Assembly (NCBI GenBank): GCA_026224825.1
Contig: JAMFRO010000084.1
Coordinates: 124,001-188,000 of the forward strand
DNA from: a bacterium
GTDB taxonomy: Bacteria > Pseudomonadota > Alphaproteobacteria > Acetobacterales > Acetobacteraceae
DNA length: 64,000 bases
Reading direction: 5' to 3'
Shown here: piece by piece, positions 55,750 through 63,309 of the stretch
Layout of the letters: each line of letters starts with the position of its first letter
How positions within the stretch are numbered: position 1 is the first letter of the stretch
The notes under the pieces: model-generated
Seen by the model: only the letters and a program-made list of their open reading frames with translations
The model's database searches: none
Told to the model about the DNA's origin: nothing
Translations under genes and position numbers: made by a program

Positions 55750-58395
55750 TCAGCCAATCCGCGCCAGTGCGGCGCTAAGCCTCTTCACCTCTTCCCCAAA
55801 ACTTTGCTGCCGCTCGCGATGCTCTTCAAGCACCGCTTCGGGGGCGCGCGAGGTGAAATCGGCATTGCCGAGTTTGGCGCTCACCTTGTCCAGTTCACTT
55901 TGCGCTTTCGCCAGCGCCGCAGCCAGACGTTTGCGCTCGGCGTCGAGGTCGATAAGCCCTTCCAGCGGGAGCAAAATCGTCGCCTCGCCCAGCACGGTCT
56001 GCGCCACGTTCTTCGGCACAGCACCTACCAGCGGCCCGATCTCGGAGGCCCGCGCCATGCGTGAGATCGCCTCGAACCAGGCTTGCGCCCGCGCTAAAGT
56101 TTCGGCCGAGGCATCCTGCAACAGCACCGGGGATTTTTGGCTCGGCGGCACGTTCATCTCGGAGCGCACGGTGCGGATGTCGGAGATAAGGTCCACCACC
56201 CAGCCTACTTCCGCCACCGCCGCCGGCGCATCATGCACCGTAAGCGCCTCCGGCCAGGGCTCGGAAATCAACGAGCTGGCCTCGCCATAGCCGAAATGGT
56301 CCCACAACTCTTCCGTTACGAACGGGATGAGCGGGTGCATCAGCCGGAGCAGAATCCCCAGAACATATGCGGCGGTATCGCGAATCTCCGCCGCATCGGC
56401 GCCCGCAAAACCCGGCTTGGCGAATTCGATGAACCAGTCGCACACATCGCCCCAGGCGAAGCGGTAGCAGGCGGCGGCGTAGTCATTCGGGCGGAACGCG
56501 TCGAGCCCGGTGGTTGCCGCCGCAATCGCCTCATTGGCGCGCGAGAGGATCCAGCGGCAGAGCGGTAGTTTCGCGTCTTCAGGTTTATAAGCCGGGTTGG
56601 GCTTCACCCCGTTCATCTCCAGAAAGCGCGCGGCGTTCCAGATCTTCGTGATGAATCCGCGGTTGTTCTCGACGATCTTGGCGCCGAGTTTCACATCGCG
56701 CCCCTGCCCTGCCGCCGAGGCCACGGAGTAGCGCAAAGCATCGGTGCCGTATTCATCGATGAGGGTGAGCGGGTCGAGGACATTGCCCTTCGACTTGGAC
56801 ATTTTCTGCCCCTTCTCGTCGCGCACCAGCCCGTGGATATACACCGTCCGGAACGGCACATCGCCCATGAAATGCAGCCCCATCATCATCATCCGGGCGA
56901 CCCAGAAGAAGATGATGTCGAAGCCGGTCACCAGCGTATCGGTGGGGTAATATTTATCCAGTTCCGGCGTTTTCTCCGGCCAGCCGAGGGTGGAGAACGG
57001 CCACAAGGCGGAGGAGAACCAGGTGTCGAGCACATCGTCATCCTGCGTCAGCACCACGCCGGCACCGGCCTGCGCCTGCGCCGCCGCCTCGTCGCGCGCC
57101 ACATACACCTTGCCGGATTCATCATACCAGGCCGGTATGCGGTGCCCCCACCAGAGCTGGCGCGAGATGCACCAGGGCTGGATGTCGCGCATCCAGGCGA
57201 AGAAGGTGTTCTCCCACTGCTTCGGCACGAACTGGATTTTGCCGCTCTCCACGGCCTCAATGGCCGGTTGCGCCAGCACATGCGCGTTGCAATACCATTG
57301 CACGGTCAGCAGCGGCTCAATGATGCTCCCCGAACGGTCGCCATAAGGCACGGTATTGGCGTGCGGTTTCACCTCCACCAGCGCCTCTATCCGTTCCAGC
57401 TCGGCCACGATCTCCTTGCGCGCGACAAACCGGTCCTGGCCCTCAAGCCCCTGCGCAAACGCCGAAACCTCGCCCAGCTCGGCCAGCACCACGCGGCCCT
57501 GGCGGTCCAGCATCGAGGGCATCGGCAGGCCGTGCCTTTTGCCCACTTCGAAATCGTTGAAATCATGCGCCGGGGTGATTTTCACCGCCCCGGTGCCCTT
57601 CTCAGGGTCCGCATAATCATCCGCGATGATGGGAATGCGCCGCCCGGTGAGCGGCAAAGTCACCAGCCGGCCGATGAGATGCTTGTATTTCTCATTCTCG
57701 GGATGCACCGCCACGGCGGTATCCGCCAGCATCGTCTCCGGCCGCGTCGTGGCGACGATGATCTCCTCGCCGCCATCCACGGGGTAGCGAATATGCCACA
57801 TGCTGCCCTTGCTCTCGCGGCTCTCCACCTCAAGGTCTGAGATCGCGGTTTGCAGCGAGGTATCCCAGTTCACCAGGCGCTTGTCCTGGTAGATCAGCCC
57901 CTCATCATGCAGCCGCACGAAAACCTCGCGCACGGCGACGGAGAGCCCCTCATCCATGGTAAAACGCTCGCGCGCCCAATCCGGCGAGGCACCGAGCCTG
58001 CGCAACTGCTGCGTGATCGTGCCGCCGGACTCAGCCTTCCACTGCCACACGCGGGAGAGGAAAGTCTCGCGCCCGAGCTGCTTGCGGCTCACACCCTCTT
58101 TATCCAGCAGCCGCTCCACCACCATCTGCGTGGCGATGCCGGCATGGTCGGTGCCCGGCTGCCAGAGCGTATCGCGCCCCTGCATGCGCCGGAACCGGAC
58201 AAAAATATCCTGCAATGTCATGGTCAGCGCATGCCCCACATGCAGGCTGCCGGTTACATTCGGCGGCGGGATCATGATGCTGTAGGGGGCGGCATTGCGC
58301 TCGGGATGGGCGGCGAACGCGCCTGCCTGTTCCCAACCGGCATAAAGCCGCGCCTCAGCCGAGGACGGCTCGAAATTCTTATCCAGTGTCGTCAA
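55750..58395 (-). CDS. valS: valyl-tRNA synthetase
   Basis: An 881-residue class I synthetase. The HIGH motif is 'PPPNVTGSLHVGHALTMTLQD', the editing (CP1) domain carries 'ATTRPETMLADTAVAVHPEN', and the KMSKS loop is 'GQKMSKSKGNVLDPL'. The C-terminal coiled-coil arm that binds tRNA is 'DLDAERKRLAAALAKAQSELDKVSAKL'. Length is normal. It is followed at the 3' end by the glycosyltransferase and preceded by the PopZ-like gene, the conserved alphaproteobacterial neighbour. Confidence 0.97.
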   Translation of the reverse strand: MTTLDKNFEPSSAEARLYAGWEQAGAFAAHPERNAAPYSIMIPPPNVTGSLHVGHALTMTLQDIFVRFRRMQGRDTLWQPGTDHAGIATQMVVERLLDKEGVSRKQLGRETFLSRVWQWKAESGGTITQQLRRLGASPDWARERFTMDEGLSVAVREVFVRLHDEGLIYQDKRLVNWDTSLQTAISDLEVESRESKGSMWHIRYPVDGGEEIIVATTRPETMLADTAVAVHPENEKYKHLIGRLVTLPLTGRRIPIIADDYADPEKGTGAVKITPAHDFNDFEVGKRHGLPMPSMLDRQGRVVLAELGEVSAFAQGLEGQDRFVARKEIVAELERIEALVEVKPHANTVPYGDRSGSIIEPLLTVQWYCNAHVLAQPAIEAVESGKIQFVPKQWENTFFAWMRDIQPWCISRQLWWGHRIPAWYDESGKVYVARDEAAAQAQAGAGVVLTQDDDVLDTWFSSALWPFSTLGWPEKTPELDKYYPTDTLVTGFDIIFFWVARMMMMGLHFMGDVPFRTVYIHGLVRDEKGQKMSKSKGNVLDPLTLIDEYGTDALRYSVASAAGQGRDVKLGAKIVENNRGFITKIWNAARFLEMNGVKPNPAYKPEDAKLPLCRWILSRANEAIAAATTGLDAFRPNDYAAACYRFAWGDVCDWFIEFAKPGFAGADAAEIRDTAAYVLGILLRLMHPLIPFVTEELWDHFGYGEASSLISEPWPEALTVHDAPAAVAEVGWVVDLISDIRTVRSEMNVPPSQKSPVLLQDASAETLARAQAWFEAISRMARASEIGPLVGAVPKNVAQTVLGEATILLPLEGLIDLDAERKRLAAALAKAQSELDKVSAKLGNADFTSRAPEAVLEEHRERQQSFGEEVKRLSAALARIG

Positions 58396-58474
58396 AACGC
58401 AGCTCCGGCACCGCTAGGCGGCACGTTAAAAGTCTGGTGCCGCTCAAAACTTCAGCGGTCACCCAAATCTAACC

Positions 58475-58498
58475 CGCGCCGCGCTACGTCGCGGCGCG
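58475..58498. terminator. GC-rich hairpin between popZ-like gene and valS
   Basis: A 9-bp stem 'cgcgccgcg' / 'cgcggcgcg' with a 6-nt loop, placed just after the popZ-like stop on the minus strand. No T-run follows, so it may only attenuate readthrough into valS. Confidence 0.4.
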
Positions 58499-58512
58499 GC
58501 GCGAGCGACAAA

Positions 58513-59133
58513 TCACATACGGTCGACGACGCGGCCGATCTCGGCGCGTACCACGCGCTCCACCAGGCTCGGCAGATGGCTGTCCAGCCAGGCTTTCAGC
58601 ACCGGCTTCACTTCTTCACGCACCAGATCCTCGATGGTGACACCAGGGCGGCCGATCTGCACTGAGCGCTCAGCGCTCACGCTGCGCACCAGCGAGCCAA
58701 CCGAATTGGCAATTTCGTTGGCGAGCTTGTCGCCTACCAGGCCCTGGGGAGATTCCACTTGATCGTCCATGTAATTTTCCTTTTCGTTGAGCGTCGAAAG
58801 ACTTTGGTTGGGCTGGACCACGGATACGGGGATATATTGCGCCCCCCCGTCAGGCGTTTGCCCGGCCCCGCTCTGGCTGTCCAGTGTGGATTCGGAGCTA
58901 ATCTGGCCATTGGCCGGATCGGAATTCTGTCCAAGGGGCGCCGAGGGCACCATGGCGGCGGAATCGAGCACCAATATATCGTCATCGGGCTCTTCGGCCG
59001 GGGCGGCCGGGGCGGTGGCGCGCTCGCTCTCCTCCTCGGTCAGAATCCGGCGGATGGAGGCCAGAATCTCTTCCATCGAGGGTTCGGAGCCGCTGGAGGG
59101 CCCGCCATTATTGCCGATACCGTTATCACTCAT
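58513..59133 (-). CDS. popZ: PopZ-like polar organizing protein (DUF2497)
   Basis: About 206 residues. The ORF track starts at 59265, but MSDNGIGNN at 59133 is the better start. The N-terminal helix 'SMEEILASIRRILTEEESE' is the PopZ/DUF2497 signature. An acidic, Pro-rich disordered linker follows, then the C-terminal assembly helices ('LVREEVKPVLKAWLDSHLPSLVERVVRAEIGRVV'). In Caulobacter PopZ forms a polar matrix that anchors the chromosome origin. Here it sits between tolC and valS, the conserved alphaproteobacterial setting. Confidence 0.85.
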   Translation of the reverse strand: MSDNGIGNNGGPSSGSEPSMEEILASIRRILTEEESERATAPAAPAEEPDDDILVLDSAAMVPSAPLGQNSDPANGQISSESTLDSQSGAGQTPDGGAQYIPVSVVQPNQSLSTLNEKENYMDDQVESPQGLVGDKLANEIANSVGSLVRSVSAERSVQIGRPGVTIEDLVREEVKPVLKAWLDSHLPSLVERVVRAEIGRVVDRM

Positions 59134-59146
59134 CACTTTGCATCCT

Positions 59147-60685
59147 TCATGGCGCCGGCTCAGCCGTGGGGGCGGGGGGCGCATCGAGCAGCGTACCGTC
59201 GGCCGCGATGCCGGCCTTATGGTCGGCCCACTCGCCCGTGCCGAAACCGGCATATTTAACGGCATTGTAGTACTTCAGATCGTCATACTCCTGCACCGGC
59301 AATCCCAGGTCCCGCACCGTCAACCGCCCGATCGCGGATGTCACGGTATAGGTGTTGCTTACCAGTGTACCAATATTCTGAACCTGTTGCACCTGTGAGT
59401 TCAACAATAATTGTTGAGCGTTAAGAACATCAAGTGTGGTTCGCGTGCCAACCAGCTCCTCGCGCTCGGTTCCATCCAGCGCGATGGCATTGGCCTTGAT
59501 CTCCACATTGCTGGCGACGATGGCAGCGCGGGTCGCCACAATCGCCTCCCAGGCCTGCGCGCCCTGGTACCAGGCGGTGCGCTGCGCGTCCAAAATTCCA
59601 GCAAAACTCTGCTGTTCCTTGGCCCGCGCGCTACGGATGGCGGAGTATTCCTGGCCGCCCTGGTACAAAGGCACGGTCAACTGGCCGATCACGGAGCCGC
59701 CCTTGAGCTGCGAGCCGGAATAGGATTGCCCGACCTCATGAAAGGCCGAGGCCTGGATCTGCAACTGTGGCAGCAGTGCCGAGAACGCCACATTCACCGC
59801 ATCCTTGGCCGCGGAATCCTCAAACTCGGCCGCGATCACATTTGGGTTATTGGCCACCGAGGCCGTCGCCGCGTCGGTTTTGCTGCCCACCGGCAGCAGC
59901 AACGGCTGCGGCGGCGTCAGCACATCGGCCGGGTAGCTCCCCACCAACTGGCGGAAATTCTCCTGGGCGATCTTCAGATTGCCATTGGCAACCTCCACCT
60001 GCTCCACCGCCTGGGCCAGAGAGGCCTGGGCCTGGGCCACCGAGGTCATGGTGATCTCGCCGACATTGAACTGCGTCTGCGTGTCCTTCAACTGCTGGTG
60101 CAGCACCACCACGTTATTCTGCTGCAGCGCCAGCACCTGGGTATCCGTCACCACCGACACATAGGCCTGCACGACGTTGAGGAACACGGTCTGCTCGGTG
60201 GCCAGAAGCTGGGCACGCGCCGCATAGACCGAATTTTTGCCCTGGCGCAGCTCCGCCGTGGTCTTGCCGCCGCTGTACAACTGCTCGGTCGCGGTCGCCT
60301 CGGCCGTCGACTGGTTGAAATTCTCACCCGACGTCTGGTCACTCGTCACACCCGTGAAGGCATTCGTCTGCTCCTGCGTCAGATTCTCACTGGTGCGGCC
60401 ATAGCTGCCGGAGAGCGACACGGTGGGGAGCCAGCCGGACAAAGCGGTGGGCACGGCCTCATCGGACTGGCGCAACTGGGCGCGCTGCTCCTGCAAAGTG
60501 GCATTGTTCTGGTAGGCCTCGACCAGCGCCTGCACCAGCGTGGACGGCAAAGCAGCGGCGCTGTCCACCGGGGTGGCAGCGGGGGATTGGTCGGCAACAG
60601 CATTACCCGCCTGGTCCGCCAGCGCGGATTGCGCCGGCAGGGTGACACAGACGAGCGCGATGCCGGCCAGCAGCAATGAGCGCAT
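59147..60685 (-). CDS. tolC: TolC-family outer membrane channel protein
   Basis: About 512 residues. The ATG at 60685 (MRSLLLAGIALV) has AAGGAT 9 nt upstream and is preferred over 60703. A signal peptide ends near 'QSALA'. The mature protein shows the two TolC repeats: 'LVQALVEAYQNNATLQEQRAQLR' with 'WLPTVSLSGSYGRTSE', and 'PNVIAAEFEDSAAKDAVNVAF' with 'LPQLQIQASAFHEVG'. It forms the outer-membrane exit duct for type I secretion or efflux systems. pcm lies upstream and popZ 13 nt downstream. Confidence 0.92.
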   Translation of the reverse strand: MRSLLLAGIALVCVTLPAQSALADQAGNAVADQSPAATPVDSAAALPSTLVQALVEAYQNNATLQEQRAQLRQSDEAVPTALSGWLPTVSLSGSYGRTSENLTQEQTNAFTGVTSDQTSGENFNQSTAEATATEQLYSGGKTTAELRQGKNSVYAARAQLLATEQTVFLNVVQAYVSVVTDTQVLALQQNNVVVLHQQLKDTQTQFNVGEITMTSVAQAQASLAQAVEQVEVANGNLKIAQENFRQLVGSYPADVLTPPQPLLLPVGSKTDAATASVANNPNVIAAEFEDSAAKDAVNVAFSALLPQLQIQASAFHEVGQSYSGSQLKGGSVIGQLTVPLYQGGQEYSAIRSARAKEQQSFAGILDAQRTAWYQGAQAWEAIVATRAAIVASNVEIKANAIALDGTEREELVGTRTTLDVLNAQQLLLNSQVQQVQNIGTLVSNTYTVTSAIGRLTVRDLGLPVQEYDDLKYYNAVKYAGFGTGEWADHKAGIAADGTLLDAPPAPTAEPAP

Positions 60686-60712
60686 GGGAAAATTATCCTT
60701 CATAATCAGAAA

Positions 60713-61384
60713 CTAAATGCCCGAAAAACTAAAAATTGGCGCCAGACGGAATTGCGGCAGCAGCCGGGCGGTGCAGTCGAACAGCCGCCTTGTGGCGTAA
60801 CCACCGCCGGCCGGCTCGGCCAGCACGGCGCGGCCGATGCCGTCCTGCCCACCATCAGCCAAAACGGCCACCACGCGCCCGGCGGGGGTGAGCTGTGCCG
60901 CCAGAATGGCCGGAATTTCCGGTACCGCGCCCTCGATGACGATGACATCATACGGCCCGCCCGCCGGCCAGCCCGCAGCCAATGGCCCGCTCACCGGCTC
61001 GGCATTCTGGCCATAACTTGCCAGCGCCCCGGTATCGAGCCGGGCTTCTTCCTCCAGCGCCACCACGGCCACACCCGCGGCCCCCAGCAGTGCCGCGAGA
61101 TAACCAGCCCCCGAACCCAGCACCAGCGCATGCGCCGGATTGCCGGCAAGTGCCGCCTGCGCCAGCCGCGCGGTAAGGCTGGGGTTGAACAGATAACGCC
61201 CCTGCCCCAGCGGAATATCGGCATCCGCATAGGCATTGGCGCCGGCGGGGGCAAAGGCCTCGCGCGGCAAAGCGCGCATCGCCCCGCTCACCCGCACGTC
61301 GGACACATGGTTAGGGCGGACCTGGCAGTCCACCATGATGTTGCGTTCAACTGTATTACGCTCAAGCTCGCGGGCATGCTGCAC
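60713..61384 (-). CDS. pcm: protein-L-isoaspartate O-methyltransferase-like protein
   Basis: About 223 residues, started at a GTG at 61384 with GGAAGG upstream, whereas the ORF track begins at 61456. The PCMT-family N-terminal block is 'NIMVDCQVRPNHVSDVRVSGAM' with 'PREAFAP', and the SAM loop is 'ALVLGSGAGYLAALLGAAG'. Alphaproteobacterial members next to tolC are shorter and more diverged than classic Pcm, so the isoaspartyl repair activity is uncertain. Its 3' end is 27 nt before the tolC start. Confidence 0.82.
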   Translation of the reverse strand: MQHARELERNTVERNIMVDCQVRPNHVSDVRVSGAMRALPREAFAPAGANAYADADIPLGQGRYLFNPSLTARLAQAALAGNPAHALVLGSGAGYLAALLGAAGVAVVALEEEARLDTGALASYGQNAEPVSGPLAAGWPAGGPYDVIVIEGAVPEIPAILAAQLTPAGRVVAVLADGGQDGIGRAVLAEPAGGGYATRRLFDCTARLLPQFRLAPIFSFSGI

Positions 61385-61496
61385 TGCCAAAAACCTTCCA
61401 AGCCGGTAGTTGCGCTCTTTATAGCGGCGGGGGGGCGGATAACTCAACCATCCCACGGCGCAACACGCCGCGCGTTATTCAAATCGGCCGCCCCGC

Positions 61497-61527
61497 TTGA
61501 CCGAAGCGGGCTGTACAAGGATATAGG
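61497..61527 (+). promoter_or_regulatory. candidate tRNA-Cys promoter
   Basis: TTGACC at 61497-61502, about 18 nt, then ATATAG/TATAGG, which ends 15 nt before the tRNA. The spacing and hexamers fit sigma-70. A 5-bp inverted repeat ('aggggccacacccct') lies between it and the tRNA. Confidence 0.5.
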
Positions 61528-61541
61528 GGCCACACCCCTAT

Positions 61542-61615
61542 GGTCCGGTGGCAGAGTGGTGATGTAGCGGACTGCAAATCCGCGTATGTGGGTTCGATTC
61601 CCGCCCGGACCTCCA
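61542..61615 (+). tRNA. tRNA-Cys (anticodon GCA)
   Basis: A 74-nt tRNA. The acceptor arm GGTCCGG pairs with CCGGACC, the anticodon loop reads CTGCAAA with anticodon GCA flanked by a 5-bp stem GCGGA/TCCGC, the T-arm is GTGGGTTCGATTCCCGC, and CCA is encoded at 61613-61615. A partial copy of its 3' part lies at 62074-62137 next to an integrase gene, so this gene is the likely integration target. Confidence 0.95.
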
Positions 61616-61857
61616 GCCCCCGCCCGGCAGGGCAGCCGGGGCTTCCTGAAATTATCGGCTTGCATAGCCACGGCGTCCGCGCGGGGACTCTTGTACTCGC
61701 CCCAAAACACTACCAGATCATTGAATATATCTGGTTTTACCTGCGTTGCAGAATAAAGCTCTAAGGATTGATGACCAACCCGTTCTACCGGAAGTAAACC
61801 TGAGCAAGCGTGCCGCAACTCTCGCGCCCGTTGCCCCCAACCGGAGTCACCGACACC

Positions 61858-62052
61858 ATGTTCGCCCAGTTACACTATGTATTATGCCGGGTCTTCTATG
61901 TATTATGCCGGGTCTTCAAGGACCGCCGCGCCGTCACGGCAATCGAATACGCGCTGATAGCCGCGCTAATCGCCGTCGTCATTGTCGGCGCCGCCACCCA
62001 ACTCGGCACACACGTCAGCGCCACCTTCAATAAAGTCAGCAGCGAGCTTTAA
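61858..62052 (+). CDS. Flp-type IVb pilin subunit
   Basis: A 64-residue Flp/Fap pilin starting at the ATG 61858 with GGAG upstream, while the ORF track start at 61810 is less likely. After the leader comes the diagnostic 'VTAIEYALIAALIAVVIVGA', with Glu at +5 and Tyr at +6 of the processed pilin. Residue -1 is Ala rather than the usual Gly. The leader has a 7-residue duplication (Y-V-L-C-R-V-F twice) from a 21-nt tandem repeat. No tad/cpa genes are in this window, so the secretion machinery lies elsewhere or is absent. Confidence 0.85.
   Translation: MFAQLHYVLCRVFYVLCRVFKDRRAVTAIEYALIAALIAVVIVGAATQLGTHVSATFNKVSSEL
61876..61917 (+). repeat. 21-nt tandem duplication in the pilin leader
   Basis: Two identical copies of 'tatgtattatgccgggtct'+'tc' at 61876-61896 and 61897-61917. 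The unit is a multiple of three and keeps the reading frame. Identical copies suggest a recent event. Confidence 0.92.
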
Positions 62053-62073
62053 GGCGCCACCTTCCACCCAAGC

Positions 62074-62137
62074 TGGTGATATAGCGGATTGCAAATCCGC
62101 GTATGTGGGTTCGATTCCCGCCCGGACCTCCAGCCCC
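62074..62137 (+). repeat. partial tRNA-Cys duplicate, att-like site
   Basis: Matches 61557-61620 at 62 of 64 positions. The last 48 nt (from TGCAAATCC through the encoded CCA and CAGCCCC) are identical. It lacks the 5' acceptor strand and is not a functional tRNA. It lies about 135 nt before a tyrosine integrase gene, which fits an attachment site left by integration into the 3' half of tRNA-Cys. Confidence 0.85.
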
Positions 62138-62271
62138 TCATTCGCAGATGATCGCCCCCGGCCGCAAAGCCAGGGAAAGCAAGGGTTTTTGGCGCTCGCT
62201 TGTCCTTGAAGAGTCGCTCTGAACCGCCTATATCCGCCTTCTCAGTGTGGGTGCGAACGAAGGTTTGGAGG

Positions 62272-62988
62272 ATGGCCAGAACCACGGCAAAATTGGCAGC
62301 AATCAAGGTCACAGCGGTCCTGAAAGCTGGTGACAAGCGAAGCTATGCTGACGGTGGAAATTTATATCTGCAAGTGACCGGATCTGGGACGGGATCGTGG
62401 CTTTTTCGCTACGCTGAAAAAGGCAGTGGGGTGAAAGGCAGCAAGCCTCGGACGCACTGGCTAGGGCTTGGATCCGCCAATACGGTCAGCCTTTCACTTG
62501 CCCGGGAAAAGGCAAAGACACTCCGCGCGGAAATTCTTGCGGGTATCGACCCTGCCGCAAAACGCCAGGAGGCAAAAACTGCGCCCCAAGGGGCACTGAC
62601 CTTCGCTGAAGTTGCTGACCTATATATTTCAGCGCAGGAACCAGGTTGGAGCAGCGCCATACATGCTCGGCAATGGCGCTCTAGCCTACGTGACTACGCG
62701 ACTCCAATTCTTGGCCCCCTCCCCGTCTCGAACGTCGAGACGGGTCATGTGATCCAGGTGCTCGAACCGATTTGGGTTATAAAAACCGAAACTGCATCCC
62801 GCGTGCGCCAACGAATCGAGGCGATTCTGGATTATGCCAAGAGCCGCGGATGGCGAAGCGGCGAGAACCCGGCGCGATGGAAAGGCCATCTATCGAACCT
62901 CCTTGTCGCAAAAGAACGCATTGCCCCGGTGAAACACCACCCTGCTTTGGACTGGCAAAAGGTTCCTGACTTTGGTCCAACCCCCTAG
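62272..62988 (+). pseudogene. P4-type tyrosine integrase, 3'-truncated by an IS element
   Basis: The N-terminal arm-type DNA-binding domain (DUF4102) is visible as 'KRSYADGGNLYLQVTGSGTGSWLFRY' and 'LGLGSANTVSLSLAREKAK'. A core-binding domain starts near 'FAEVADLYISAQEPGWSSAIHARQW'. The reading frame ends about 15 nt into foreign sequence, after 'LDWQKVPDF', so the catalytic domain with the Arg-His-Arg-Tyr residues is missing. GGAGG precedes the ATG. The gene belonged to an element integrated at tRNA-Cys. Confidence 0.85.
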
Positions 62989-63030
62989 AACTGCTCCACC
63001 ATTGATGTAGTTTTTTGGTGGAGGTGTTAG

Positions 63031-63309
63031 ATGCCGAGACGGATTTACAAACCTGAGGAGATTATTGCGAAGCTTCGGCAGGTTGAGGTTTTGACCTCGC
63101 AAGGCAAGTCGGCTGTCGACGCGATCCGGTCGATTGGTGTGACGGACGCCACGTACTACCGGTGGCGCCAGGAGTATGGCGGGCTGAAGATTGGCCAGGT
63201 GAAGCGCATGAAGGAATTGGAAGCTGAGAATGCGCGGTTGCGGCGTGCGGTGTCGGATTTGACGCTGGAGAAGCTGGTCTTGAAGGAAGTGGCTTCGGGA
63301 AAGTTTTGA
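63031..63309 (+). CDS. IS3-family transposase OrfA
   Basis: A 92-residue helix-turn-helix protein that binds the IS ends. 'YKPEEIIAKLRQVEVLTSQGKSAVDAIRSIGVTDATYYRWRQEYGG' is the HTH, followed by a leucine-zipper-like region ('MKELEAENARLRRAVSDLTLEKLVL'). The stop overlaps the first codons of OrfB in the -1 frame, as in IS3 elements. Confidence 0.93.
   Translation: MPRRIYKPEEIIAKLRQVEVLTSQGKSAVDAIRSIGVTDATYYRWRQEYGGLKIGQVKRMKELEAENARLRRAVSDLTLEKLVLKEVASGKF

Noticed and set aside
59411-60679. 422-aa plus-strand ORF opposite tolC
   Set aside because: Antisense of tolC, rich in Arg, His and Leu, with no domain.
61540-61764. ORFs over tRNA-Cys and its copy (also 61982..62209)
   Set aside because: Both translate the tRNA sequence itself.
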